Shown: positions 24,426 through 33,950 of the stretch, one piece after another
Layout of the letters: each line of letters begins with the position of its first letter
Position numbering within the stretch: position 1 is the stretch's first letter
Assembly (NCBI RefSeq): GCF_024296865.1
Contig: NZ_CP101134.1
Span: forward strand, 2,294,001-2,358,000
Direction: 5' to 3'
Length of the DNA stretch: 64,000 nucleotides
Source of the DNA: Sphingobacterium sp. LZ7M1
Lineage (GTDB): Bacteria > Bacteroidota > Bacteroidia > Sphingobacteriales > Sphingobacteriaceae
Program-made: the position numbers and the translations under genes
The notes under the pieces: generated by a model
Databases searched by the model: none
What the model saw: only the letters and a program-made list of their open reading frames with translations
What the model was told of the DNA's origin: nothing

Positions 24426-25961
24426 TTAAGACATCGGGGTAGCCTGAATCAATTCTTTCGAATTTTTCTTTGTTCCCCAGTTAAAAATATGTCTTACTGT
24501 GGATGAGTGATAGGGGATTAATGCTATAATGATAATAACCAATATATTAATGATACATAGGTAAAGATATAGATCATGTAAACCCAATAAGTTTGCTTGT
24601 TTTTGGAAGTTTACTAATACCGTTCGATCTACTTTTTCTCCAGACTCAAAAACTTCCGCCAATCTTGTCTGATGGATAAATTGTAATTTATTAAACCAAT
24701 TACTGATTACACTGGACCAGAAAACAGTTACAAAAAATGTCCTGATCAAAAGGAACATAACAATGCTCTGTAAAAAGGCTTTTCCATTCACATTACCTGC
24801 TAGATAAACAGCTGTCGAAATAAATGAGATTATCACAGCCATTCCTCTCAGTATGATTGGTAGAATTAAATAATGTAAAGGGGTATTGATATTGATCAGA
24901 TTGTACAATAAGATATTGGAAATTAAATAGAGAGAGGCAGAAATTAAAAAGATAGCTTTACATTTTTTGGTCTGCTTGAAATATAAATACACCAATATAC
25001 TCCCCAAGAAATATCCAACAATTACATAGGCATTGATTTCTGCTTGTTTAGTAGGATTTGAGGGTAAAAGTACATTCATTAGATTGCTCAGCAAACTTGT
25101 ATTGGAATAAAATATCCCCAAAATAAACACGGTAAATAGAGTTAAGAATGTGGCTTTGTTCCTAATAACTGAAAAGCTGATAATCTTTCTCTTTTTCTTG
25201 AAATTCCGATTAAAGAATAAGATAAAAAATACAATGGTCAACACTATTGCCAATATGATACTCTTGCTGGTCAACCAATTGTTTTGTAAACCATAGCTTG
25301 CAACAAACGAAAAACAGAGCAAACTGGATGCTAATAAGATGGTTCCCAACCAATCGTATTGAAACAATGGCACCTTCTTGATATGTTGTGTTTTAAAGCA
25401 GATAATGACGATCAGGAAGGATATAAGAAGCATTAAGGTCTGGAAATAATAGCCAAGTTCCCAATGTTGCTTGGCAAGATAGGCAGCTATCAAACCTCCT
25501 AAAATGGGAAAGATCAGGTTCATCGGATAATAGATGGCATACATTTGATACCTTTCCCCGGTGGGCATCAAGAATGGCATCAGCTCTGATATCAAAGCCA
25601 TGGTTAATATGATTTTCACACAGCCGAACACAAACATCAACATCACATTGATCAATGGCGCTTGATTTAATGCCAAGCCTATGTTAATGACCATTAATAA
25701 GATCAAACAGAATATTATTAACCTTTTCTTCGGCATATAGATGGTCAGTCTAAAGATCAAGGAAATTGAACAGACCATGCCGGCACAATACGCGTACATT
25801 GCCATGGATAGATCAGCTGAACTTGCCGCTTGATCTGAAATGATATAGATATAGATGCTGTTTGGAATTCCACTACAAAAGGATAAGGAAACCGCTATTA
25901 ATAGCAGTATGCTTAGTTTATACTTTTGAGGGACCCAATCTCTAAATAAACTATTGCTCAT
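24426..25961 (-). CDS. MFS transporter, DHA2/EmrB-like
   Basis: A 511-residue integral membrane protein with about 14 hydrophobic helices, fitting the 14-TM DHA2 drug:proton antiporter family. It has few charged residues in its helices and a basic cytoplasmic C-terminus. Its start codon directly follows the stop of the adaptor gene, so the two were built as a coupled EmrA/EmrB-type pair under the MarR regulator upstream. No TolC-like channel is encoded in this cluster. The adaptor is frameshifted, so efflux across the envelope may be impaired. Confidence 0.82.
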   Translation of the reverse strand: MSNSLFRDWVPQKYKLSILLLIAVSLSFCSGIPNSIYIYIISDQAASSADLSMAMYAYCAGMVCSISLIFRLTIYMPKKRLIIFCLILLMVINIGLALNQAPLINVMLMFVFGCVKIILTMALISELMPFLMPTGERYQMYAIYYPMNLIFPILGGLIAAYLAKQHWELGYYFQTLMLLISFLIVIICFKTQHIKKVPLFQYDWLGTILLASSLLCFSFVASYGLQNNWLTSKSIILAIVLTIVFFILFFNRNFKKKRKIISFSVIRNKATFLTLFTVFILGIFYSNTSLLSNLMNVLLPSNPTKQAEINAYVIVGYFLGSILVYLYFKQTKKCKAIFLISASLYLISNILLYNLININTPLHYLILPIILRGMAVIISFISTAVYLAGNVNGKAFLQSIVMFLLIRTFFVTVFWSSVISNWFNKLQFIHQTRLAEVFESGEKVDRTVLVNFQKQANLLGLHDLYLYLCIINILVIIIIALIPYHSSTVRHIFNWGTKKNSKELIQATPMS

Positions 25962-27031
25962 CTATATCGAATTAACCACCACATTAAGCCCTACCATCAG
26001 TTTTTTTAAATCTTCAACTTTGTTGTCCTTTGAAAATTCTATCCTTACAGGTATCCGTTGTTGAACTTTTACAAAATTACCGGTACTGTTGTCCACTGGG
26101 ATACTGGAATATTTTGAACCCGTAGCTTCGGAAATAGCCTTTATCTCACCCACAAAAACAACATGGGGAATAGCATCCACAGATAGCTTTACTTTCTTGC
26201 CAAGGACAATTTGTTTCATCTGATTTTCGGTGTAATTTGCTGTTACCCACTTCTGTTGATCCCTAACGATATTGAATAATTGCTGTCCTGATTGGACCAA
26301 TTGGCCTTCTCCAAACTTACCCTGCCCAAAATGCCATCATAAGGGGCTACAATCACGGTATAGGATAAATTAAGTTTGGCCAGATCGAGCGAAGCCTTGG
26401 CCCTTAAGATCGCAGCTTCATTGATCCCTGTTTTCCTACTGGTTTCTTGTGTAGTTAAATGGGAGCTTACCTTTAGCGCAGACAATGCTTTATATTTTGC
26501 TTTTAGGGATTCATATTCGGTTTTTACCTGTTCAAATTGATACACTGCTATGGCATCCTTATCCATCAGATCCTTGAACCGCTTATAATTGACCTCAGCA
26601 TTTTCCAAGCGGGTCTTGAGTTCCTCTATGTTCGCATCCGCGATGTTTTGGCTATTTCTTGCTATTTCGACCTCGGTTCTTACTACGGAATTGCCTGCTT
26701 TGGCATCAGCTAGAGCAGCCAAGGCATTTTCCACCTGAATTTTATACTCATCATTTTCTAAGACCACTAATGTATCTCCTTTATGCACTGTCTGATGTTC
26801 CTGAAACCGGATTTTCTTAATATAGCTGGTGATTTTTGTGCTTACAGGATTGATATGTCCATCGATTTGTGCATCCTCTGTGAAAACACTGTTATTTAAC
26901 TGTAAATAGCTAAGTATGCCCCAACCTATAGCTGCCAAAACAATCAGTACGGAAAGGATATTGATACCATAGATCTTGATCCTTCGGTTTCTTTCTTTTT
27001 GATTGATTGCTTTATTTGTTTCTGTGCTCAT
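25962..27031 (-). pseudogene. Frameshifted HlyD/EmrA-family periplasmic adaptor
   Basis: The N-terminal part (26243-27031) has an N-terminal membrane anchor, a barrel-sandwich half motif (SVFTEDAQIDGHINPVSTKI), a long coiled coil and YTVIVAPYDG. The C-terminal part (25962-26300) resumes in another frame with GEGQLVQSGQQLFNIV. The frames break at an A/T run at 26328-26331. Adding one T on the coding strand there would read YDGIFGQGKFGEGQLVQSGQ, restoring a family-typical passage and a 356-residue protein of normal EmrA length. It is either a true one-base deletion or a homopolymer sequencing error. The gene would be the partner of the MFS pump. Confidence 0.85.
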
Positions 27032-27091
27032 CTATTAATGTAATATATTCTTAAAATTAGTTTGATATTGAACTATTCCTCCAAAAAAACA

Positions 27092-27529
27092 CTATTCAAT
27101 AGCGCTTTTGATCAATCTTAATTGATTACTGATTTCTGAAATATCTTTGATTTGGGAGTTCTTCATGATCTTTTCATAGAGCTCTTTTTGAACTGGCTCT
27201 AAATGCGACTGGTATTCCCAACCTTTCTCTGTCAGGACAATTTTATTATTTCTCCTATCGTTGGCATCAGGTACCCTTTGAACAAGATCCCTTTTGCAGA
27301 GATTGTCAATTAATGGTGTCACGCTTGCCTTACTCTTTTGTACCTCCTCTGCAATATCCTGTTGATTAAGCTCTTTCTCTCGCCATAGAACAGCTAAAAC
27401 TTGGACCATTTCATAGGTGACATCTAATTCCAACTCCTTAACTTTCTGAAAGTAAAACTGTTTTATCGCAACCCTTAACGAAATAATATCTCTGATTAAA
27501 CCTTGAACTACTTTATGATCCTTTGCCAT
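27092..27529 (-). CDS. MarR-family transcriptional regulator
   Basis: A 145-residue winged-helix dimer of MarR type. The DNA-recognition region is QQDIAEEVQKSKASVTPLIDNL (about 76-97), and the wing is DANDRRNNKIVLTEKG, the classic DxRxxxxxLT pattern. It lies upstream of and in line with the HlyD/MFS pair (61-bp gap), the usual arrangement for MarR control of drug efflux. It is divergent from the DUF3050 gene. Direct repeats overlap its own promoter, suggesting autoregulation. Confidence 0.92.
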   Translation of the reverse strand: MAKDHKVVQGLIRDIISLRVAIKQFYFQKVKELELDVTYEMVQVLAVLWREKELNQQDIAEEVQKSKASVTPLIDNLCKRDLVQRVPDANDRRNNKIVLTEKGWEYQSHLEPVQKELYEKIMKNSQIKDISEISNQLRLIKSAIE

Positions 27530-27545
27530 TTTCTAATATTTTGCA

Positions 27546-27577
27546 CAAAGTTAAACATAAGATAGTTAAACATCAAA
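27546..27577 (-). promoter_or_regulatory. marR promoter with overlapping direct repeats (probable operator)
   Basis: On the minus strand, TTTG (27574-27577), 20 bp, then TAACTTTG (27546-27553): a near-perfect Bacteroidota promoter. Two direct copies of AGTTAAACAT (27549-27558 and 27564-27573, plus-strand sense), 15 bp apart, overlap the -7 element and fill the spacer. This fits a MarR operator that also lies near the divergent DUF3050 start. Confidence 0.65.
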
Positions 27578-27639
27578 CTAATTATTGTAAGCTTTTTGCA
27601 ATTTATTCCTTTAATGGACTAAAAAATAGGTGCTATTCC

Positions 27640-27647
27640 TACCTTTG
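27640..27647 (+). promoter_or_regulatory. TAnnTTTG element directly before the DUF3050 start
   Basis: TACCTTTG ends 4 bp before the ATG at 27652, which would place transcription initiation at or next to the start codon (leaderless). No strong -33 TTTG lies at the standard spacing. Confidence 0.45.
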
Positions 27648-27651
27648 GGCC

Positions 27652-28419
27652 ATGAAAAATAATGTTCAAGCAATAAACGAGTATATTCAAGCTGAAAGAA
27701 ATCATCTACTAAACCACGAATTATATCATAAAATTCAAAAGGTTACCGATTTACAGAAATTTACCGAAGGGCATGTCTATGCAGTGTGGGACTTCATGTC
27801 TCTGTTGAAAGCATTGCAGATCAAATTAACCTGTACCACGATTCCTTGGTTTGCAAGCCCGTCACCCATAACCAGATATTTGATCAATGAAATTGTTCTT
27901 GCTGAAGAATCAGATGAATATATTGATGGTCAACGATTAAGCCATTTTGAAATGTATATCGATGCCATGAAAGGGATAGGGGCGGATGTGAATCCTATAT
28001 TGGACCTGATCCAAAACCTTCAAGCGGGAATAAAGATTAAAGATGCTTTAGATAATAGTACATTGGACAACAGAATTAAAGATTTCCTAAATTTTTCCTT
28101 TGATACTATTGAAGCAGGAGAGACCCATAAGATTGCCTCTGCATTCACATTTGGTAGAGAGGATTTGATTCCAGATATGTTCACGTCAATTCTATCTTCT
28201 TTAAAGGAACAGTTCCCCGAATCGGATTTAAAGAAGATTGAATATTATTTTCAGCGTCATATCGAATTGGATGGGGATGAACATGGACCATTAGCCATGA
28301 AGATGATCCACGAATTGGCAGATAACAACGAAGTGAAATGGAAAGAGATGGCTGATGTTGCCAAATTAGCTTTGCAATATAGAATTGGTCTTTGGGATGC
28401 CATTGCGGATTCCTTATAA
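27652..28419 (+). CDS. DUF3050 protein (heme-oxygenase-like fold)
   Basis: A 255-residue soluble, helical protein. The ATG at 27652 is chosen over the longer upstream frame because homologous DUF3050 sequences begin just before the pattern ERNHLLNHELYHKI. Conserved-looking blocks are HVYAVWDFMSLLKALQ (near 36-51), ITRYLINEIVLAEESDE and HIELDGDEHGPLAMKM. The fold is related to heme oxygenase and thiaminase II; no reaction is established. It is divergent from the MarR gene and may share its control. Confidence 0.85.
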   Translation: MKNNVQAINEYIQAERNHLLNHELYHKIQKVTDLQKFTEGHVYAVWDFMSLLKALQIKLTCTTIPWFASPSPITRYLINEIVLAEESDEYIDGQRLSHFEMYIDAMKGIGADVNPILDLIQNLQAGIKIKDALDNSTLDNRIKDFLNFSFDTIEAGETHKIASAFTFGREDLIPDMFTSILSSLKEQFPESDLKKIEYYFQRHIELDGDEHGPLAMKMIHELADNNEVKWKEMADVAKLALQYRIGLWDAIADSL

Positions 28420-28424
28420 AACCA

Positions 28425-28456
28425 AAAAAGGGATAACATAAACGTTATCCCTTTTT
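28425..28456. terminator. Bidirectional terminator
   Basis: AAAAAGGGATAAC (28425-28437), loop ATAAAC, GTTATCCCTTTTT (28444-28456). Confidence 0.92.
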
Positions 28457-28472
28457 AATAGAGCTATTTCAA

Positions 28473-29246
28473 TTACTTTTCTTCTAATTGAATGACCCCT
28501 AAATTTTTTGTTTGCCCCGTAGTTACCACAACATCATTGACGATTGCTGATTTAAAATTATCATTTGTCGGTTCAATTACAAGCTTATAAGTTCCTTGCA
28601 TAACACCAGGAAAATAGAATTTACCCGTTGGGCCGGCCAATGTACCTAAGGTATCAGTTCCTTGAATGGCAAAGACATGAGGCATTGCAGAAATAGGCGA
28701 AATCTCACCAGTTAAAGCTCCTGATACTGCAACCGGAATGGCGCGGATCACAGGTTTCATCATATATTTACCATTTCCAGTCTGATGTATAGACTTTGAT
28801 GCATCAAAATCCAAGGCTAGGGTATAGGCTACATGGGGAATTAAATCATCTTGAACTTTGATTTTGACACCTGAAGTTTGACCACTAGGTGTCTTCAAAT
28901 CTTGCCTTACACCATCTACCACAATATAATTATCATCATCCAAAACCAATCTTACTTCTTGTAATCGCCCTGAAGGGACATCATGTTCGGCAAGGATCAA
29001 GTAATCTCCTTCACGATAATGTAAGATATCAAAAGGCTCAATATCAACATCAATAACCTGACGACCACCTTCTGTAATAACTTCAATATGATCGATATCT
29101 AAGATAATCTGATCATAATATGCAGGTGCATCTGTAATTTTAATGGTTACTGGTGTTGTTCCATCTGTTGTTTTCGAGTCATCAGTACTGCAACTCGATA
29201 AGCTTAAGGCAACCATAGCTACCGATAATCCAAGTAATGCTTTCAT
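28473..29246 (-). CDS. DUF4382 lipoprotein
   Basis: A 257-residue protein with a lipoprotein signal ending in LSLSSC (Cys19). Residues about 32-170 carry the DUF4382 pattern: VTIKITDAPAYYDQIILDIDHIEV, FDILHYREGD and VPSGRLQEVRLVLDDDNYIV. The C-terminal 80 residues look like a carboxypeptidase-regulatory-like beta domain (GKFYFPGVMQGTYKLVIEPT). It is probably exported to the outer membrane; its function is unknown. It is separated from the GH15 gene by 75 bp on the same strand. Confidence 0.88.
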   Translation of the reverse strand: MKALLGLSVAMVALSLSSCSTDDSKTTDGTTPVTIKITDAPAYYDQIILDIDHIEVITEGGRQVIDVDIEPFDILHYREGDYLILAEHDVPSGRLQEVRLVLDDDNYIVVDGVRQDLKTPSGQTSGVKIKVQDDLIPHVAYTLALDFDASKSIHQTGNGKYMMKPVIRAIPVAVSGALTGEISPISAMPHVFAIQGTDTLGTLAGPTGKFYFPGVMQGTYKLVIEPTNDNFKSAIVNDVVVTTGQTKNLGVIQLEEK

Positions 29247-29321
29247 AGTAATTTTCGTTATTTCACTATTTTTAGCAAAACATGTACCATTTCAGCTATT
29301 TATGAATTTAATGTTAAGTAA

Positions 29322-31118
29322 TTAAATTAGAAATATTGGCTTATCCAGTTTTACCGCGATTCGATATGCCGCATTCATTAATCCCACATGGCTATAAGCT
29401 TGTGGAAAATTGCCCCATTGACTACCATCTTCCTCGTTAACATCCTCAGAAAATAGCTTTAAGGAATTTCCATAGGAGAGGAGTTGCTCAAAGGTTTCCT
29501 GAGCTTCTTCCAATCGACCTACACATGCCAATGCTTCCACATACCAAAATGCACACACTAAAAAGGTTGTTTTAGGTTTTCCAAAATCATCTTGGTGCAG
29601 GTACCTGTAAAACAGTCCGTTCTTGCCCTTTAACTCTTTCTCCACAGCTTCCAAATGTTTTTTAGCTCGGTCTGAACTTGGATCCAGGTAATTCATTAAA
29701 ATTAACTGTAAAGTACTCGCATCCAAATTTGAACCTTCATCTGAATTCCTGTAAACCTGCATTTCTGGATCATAACATTTTTCAATATACTCAGCTGCTT
29801 TATCCATTAATATCTTGGCCTGTTCCTCAATATCTTTGTAATTGTTCTGCTTCGCAATTTTTAAGGCAGCTGAAGCACCAGCCCATTGAAATAGATTGGA
29901 ATAGGCATGATGGTTTGCAATGTTCCTGAATTCCCAGATACCGGCATCCTTTTCATCAATCGTCATCTGTATCTTCTCCAAGATATATTTCAACCAGCTT
30001 TTAGCATCTTTTCTTTCATCTTGAGGAAAGCGATAATCCGTATATAGAGGTAACATGGCGATCATGGCTTGCCCATATACATCATTTTGTATATGTTCAT
30101 AAGCTTGGTTTCCAATCCTAACGGGCTTATTGCCTCTATAGCCTTCCAAATAGTCAAGCGTCGTTTCTGTCAAAACTTTACGACCTAATATCCCATATAG
30201 AGGTTGCAACCTCCCAGAATCCGATTGGGTGATATTGGTAATGTAGTTGGCAAACTCTTCGAGTTCATCAAATTTTCCGATATGGCTCAGGGCTGTTAAT
30301 ACGTAATAACTATCCCTGACCCAGCAATAACGGTAATCCCAATTTCTTCCCGAACCAGGTGACTCCGGTAAACTTGTTGTACTCGAAGCAATGATGGCTC
30401 CGGTATCTTCGTATTGGTGCAATTTTAAAACTAAAGCCGATCGAATGATATGGTCCTGATAGAAGTTCGGAATGTTTGCTTTTTTTGTCCAGCGCCTCCA
30501 ATATATTTTGGTCTTGATCAAAAACTCTTCCGCTGTTTGTATCAATGGTGCTTCAAAACTGTTCCCATACGATAGGATCATATATTTCTTCTCGGAAAGG
30601 ATAATATTGCTCTCCTCCTGATCGAAAAAATGACTGATGGGAATGTTGGTCGTCAATCTCATATGTTCTTCTGCATGCTGAAAATGAATGTGATTGCTTC
30701 CTCTGTTTTTTTTAAAATCATCTTTCCCGTAATTCGCTTTCGGATTACAGTTTACTCTTACTGCTGGATTTCCATATAGTGGCTCAACTATTCGGATCAA
30801 CATCAGTGGTTTGTAATAACGATCATATTGTACAAACCGTGGGGCAAAGTCAATAACTCTGAAACCAGAATGTTCACCATTGACTTCGGTAACTAAAATA
30901 TTGGTATTCTCTAAATAATATTGATTGGAGGTAATATGACTGTCGTCAAGCTTTATGTTAAATTCTCCACCTTTTTCGGTATCCAGTAAACATCCAAAAA
31001 TGAAACTATCTTCAAATGTTGGCCAACATAGCCAGTTGATGTTTGTGCTTTTGTGCACATGGGCAATAAAATTACAGTTCCCAATAATACCACTATTATA
31101 AAGGTGTCTTTTATTCAT
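29322..31118 (-). CDS. Glycoside hydrolase family 15 protein (glucoamylase/trehalase type)
   Basis: A 598-residue cytosolic enzyme with no signal peptide. An N-terminal beta-sandwich (about 1-215) precedes the (alpha/alpha)6 catalytic barrel. The GH15 signature GRNWDYRYCWVRDSYYVL lies near residues 257-274, and a second conserved block is QWGNFPQAYSHVGLMNAA near the C-terminus. The family includes glucoamylases, glucodextranases and trehalases. The 13-bp gap from the upstream TPS/TPP gene suggests action on trehalose or a related alpha-glucoside; this is inference from context. Confidence 0.88.
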   Translation of the reverse strand: MNKRHLYNSGIIGNCNFIAHVHKSTNINWLCWPTFEDSFIFGCLLDTEKGGEFNIKLDDSHITSNQYYLENTNILVTEVNGEHSGFRVIDFAPRFVQYDRYYKPLMLIRIVEPLYGNPAVRVNCNPKANYGKDDFKKNRGSNHIHFQHAEEHMRLTTNIPISHFFDQEESNIILSEKKYMILSYGNSFEAPLIQTAEEFLIKTKIYWRRWTKKANIPNFYQDHIIRSALVLKLHQYEDTGAIIASSTTSLPESPGSGRNWDYRYCWVRDSYYVLTALSHIGKFDELEEFANYITNITQSDSGRLQPLYGILGRKVLTETTLDYLEGYRGNKPVRIGNQAYEHIQNDVYGQAMIAMLPLYTDYRFPQDERKDAKSWLKYILEKIQMTIDEKDAGIWEFRNIANHHAYSNLFQWAGASAALKIAKQNNYKDIEEQAKILMDKAAEYIEKCYDPEMQVYRNSDEGSNLDASTLQLILMNYLDPSSDRAKKHLEAVEKELKGKNGLFYRYLHQDDFGKPKTTFLVCAFWYVEALACVGRLEEAQETFEQLLSYGNSLKLFSEDVNEEDGSQWGNFPQAYSHVGLMNAAYRIAVKLDKPIFLI

Positions 31119-31131
31119 AGATTTTATCTTT

Positions 31132-33330
31132 TTATTTTTCTAAAGAAGCCAATAACTGTAAGACTTCTTTATTATTTTCAACGTAATACTTCGCGTGAGA
31201 TTGTTTGTCACCCACTTTAATTGTAATGCTATGCTCAGGTAAGGCAATAAACATATCCTCATCAGTAGCATCATCACCGATACATAAAATAAAGTCAGGG
31301 TCAATTTCATTTGCAAGGTTTATGGCCGCTTTTCCTTTGTTCACAAGTTTATTCTTGATTTCAATGACACGATCACCATTGATTAGCTGAAGGTCCAAAA
31401 CTTGGTTCAAATGCCTCAATTCCTGTAAAAGCTCCTGTGCCTGTCTTAGTCCAAAGGCCCGTTCTACCTTCCTGTAATGCCATGCCAAGGAATGGGATTT
31501 TTCTTCAATTGAAGATCCAGGGGTCCTGTCTGTAAACCTTTGTAAGATTTGATTGACTTCTGTTTTCCAACTATTGCTCAGCCCTGGAACTAAATGCCAT
31601 TCATGGTTGGGATAATTACTCCAGATCCCATGTTCTGCAATTAAGTAATATGGTCGGCTCCCAAACCAATTTTCTAAATTGCTATATTTCCGACCCGAAA
31701 TTATGGTGACCAAGTTCCGTGGGTCATTGCTTAATTTGTCCAATACTGCATATACCTCCGTAGTGGGAACCGCTTTATCTGCATTCTTGTTGAATCCAAC
31801 TAAAGTCCCATCGTAATCAAGAAGGATTAATCGTTTTTTACTTGCATTGTAACCCGATTTAATATCATTCTCAACCTTTTCACGAACCTTCCGGGCTAAT
31901 TCATGCCTTTGCTCATTCTTGATTTCTTCTAAACGCTGCATAAAGAGGTTGACCCAGTGATGAACCGTGAATTTTGAAACAATGGCTTGGCTAGCATGCA
32001 TCCTTTCATCTTTTTCTTCATCTTCCATGCTAATGGCATCATAAAGTGTTCTGCTGGTCCGATGCACTGCATATGGATTAATGACTAATGCATCCGATAG
32101 CTCTTTGGAGGCACCAGCGAATTCACTGATCACCAAAACCCCTTTTGTTTCCTGCTTACTTGCGATATATTCTTTCGCAACCAAGTTCATGCCATCGTAC
32201 AGAGAGGTTACCCAACATACATCTGCCGCTACATATAATGCTGAAAGTGCATGGAATGGCAATGAATTATAGAAATAGGCAATTGGTTGCCAGCCTGGCT
32301 TCCCATAAACGGCATTGATGTTTCCAACCTTTCTGTCGATTTCATTCCTTAGTTTTTTATATTGATTGACTTGGTCCCGAGAAGGAACTATGAGCATATA
32401 TAATAAAATTTGTCCATGTAACTCCGGATGGTCATTTAATAGAATTTCGAAGGCTGTCAATCGCTGTAAGATTCCTTTACTGTAATCCAGGCGATCTACA
32501 GATAGGATTAGTTTTTGATTGTGGTACAGTTCTTTCAGATGCTTGCTATATTCTTTCGTCTCTGTATCTAGGGCTTGGCTTTTATACTTTTCATAATCAA
32601 TGCCCATTGGAAATACGTCGACCAATTCCTTTCTTCCATTTATTTTCAGGGAGTTGATATTGTTTTGGAGGTTTAAAACACCAGAACAGGAGTCCAAGAA
32701 ATTATCCACGTTTTCATAGGTATGAAAACCGATCAGGTCTGCACCCAGAAGTCCTTCCAATAGTTCATCTCGCCATGGTAGCATCTTAAATAACTCGATA
32801 GGAGGAAAGGGGATATGGTGAAAATATCCAATGCTGCAGGATTCCTTAAGTTCCCTAATATAATTAGGTACTAGCATTAATTGATAATCATGGACCCAAA
32901 CACGCGTATTTTGTTCTATAAAAGGCAATGCTGCTTCGGCAAATTTTTTATTTACTTCCACATAACTTAGCCAAAACTCTTGTTTCAACTCCACATAGCT
33001 TGGTCTATAGTGGCATAATGGCCAAAGAATGGCATTCGAAAAACCCTCATAGTAACCTTTGATCTCTTTTTCTGTGAGAAATATAGGGATGAGGTTCAGC
33101 TTTTTAAGCTCCTGCCTGATCAATTCTTCTTCTTTTTCATTTTTGGGGATAATCCCTGGCCAGCCAATCCACCAAGATCCATTTTCTTTATAAAAGGATC
33201 CCAGGCCAGTGGCTAATCCTCCTTCGCTGGGAGTGAACTTGAGTTTTGATTTTTTTCGTTCAATTTTTACTGGCAGGCGATTCGATATAATGAGAGTGCC
33301 CGAATCGGGTATATCTAGATTTTGTAACAT
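31132..33330 (-). CDS. Bifunctional trehalose-6-phosphate synthase/phosphatase
   Basis: A 732-residue fusion. Residues 1 to about 475 form a GT20 trehalose-phosphate synthase (OtsA-like), with SNRLPV near the start, YFHHIPFPP, and SVDRLDYSKGI in the acceptor/donor region. Residues about 495-732 form a HAD-type trehalose phosphatase (OtsB-like), with DYDGT at 505-509 and GDDATDEDMF. It makes trehalose from UDP-glucose and glucose-6-phosphate in one polypeptide. It is the first gene of a two-gene unit with GH15, so synthesis and possible turnover are co-expressed. Confidence 0.95.
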   Translation of the reverse strand: MLQNLDIPDSGTLIISNRLPVKIERKKSKLKFTPSEGGLATGLGSFYKENGSWWIGWPGIIPKNEKEEELIRQELKKLNLIPIFLTEKEIKGYYEGFSNAILWPLCHYRPSYVELKQEFWLSYVEVNKKFAEAALPFIEQNTRVWVHDYQLMLVPNYIRELKESCSIGYFHHIPFPPIELFKMLPWRDELLEGLLGADLIGFHTYENVDNFLDSCSGVLNLQNNINSLKINGRKELVDVFPMGIDYEKYKSQALDTETKEYSKHLKELYHNQKLILSVDRLDYSKGILQRLTAFEILLNDHPELHGQILLYMLIVPSRDQVNQYKKLRNEIDRKVGNINAVYGKPGWQPIAYFYNSLPFHALSALYVAADVCWVTSLYDGMNLVAKEYIASKQETKGVLVISEFAGASKELSDALVINPYAVHRTSRTLYDAISMEDEEKDERMHASQAIVSKFTVHHWVNLFMQRLEEIKNEQRHELARKVREKVENDIKSGYNASKKRLILLDYDGTLVGFNKNADKAVPTTEVYAVLDKLSNDPRNLVTIISGRKYSNLENWFGSRPYYLIAEHGIWSNYPNHEWHLVPGLSNSWKTEVNQILQRFTDRTPGSSIEEKSHSLAWHYRKVERAFGLRQAQELLQELRHLNQVLDLQLINGDRVIEIKNKLVNKGKAAINLANEIDPDFILCIGDDATDEDMFIALPEHSITIKVGDKQSHAKYYVENNKEVLQLLASLEK

Positions 33331-33950
33331 ATGTAATTGTAATACAATCTAAAGCCTAAATAGTTTGAATTAATGTTTAAACATTGATAAACAGCTCACT
33401 AAACCATTCCTGCCAATTTAATTTAACTTTAAAATTTGGTAATAATAATTTCATAAATCTCAACAAATTATTATATATTGTATTGAATATCTTTGAAATA
33501 GAAAAAAAATTAAGTAAAAGGGCCTGTGATTTGTTTAATTGTCATTTGCCACTTAAGTTAACCAATGAACAAGATTGATATCAGAAAACATATAGATGTT
33601 TAAACGCTGATAATTATTTTATTTTTCCTTTACATAAATAAAGGTCGTTTTTAAGCGAAGCCAATTTATATATTTTAACTATTTCTAATTATTTAAATCA
33701 CTCAAAAACATTAACTAAATTCTAAGTACAGAAAATAGACTATTTCTTTAAAAAAAGGGCCTCTGGGTTCATTTTATAGATGTATGAATATTTAGATATA
33801 TTTGCTGAAATAGAAGCAACCGTACCTGATATTGAATCTGTTGCTATGTGAATTGTTCAATTATTAACAGTGTTATCTAAGAGGTAGAGGCTAAGTCTAC
33901 CATTTAATTTCTTACAGCTGAATAATCTGGTATTATTTAGTAAATAGTAT
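33331..33950. other. Long intergenic region with a repeated GTTTAAAC motif
   Basis: Very AT-rich, with no convincing ORF. Two near-identical 17-mers, TGTTTAAACATTGATAA (33374-33390) and TGTTTAAACGCTGATAA (33597-33613), share the palindrome GTTTAAAC and lie 223 bp apart. The first is 44 bp upstream of the trehalose synthase start. They may be regulator sites. The rest shows nothing I can assign. Confidence 0.4.

Noticed and set aside
33384-33578. 64-residue ORF in the long spacer upstream of the AraC-type island
   Set aside because: It begins with TTG, has low-complexity AT-driven composition and no ribosome-binding or promoter signal.
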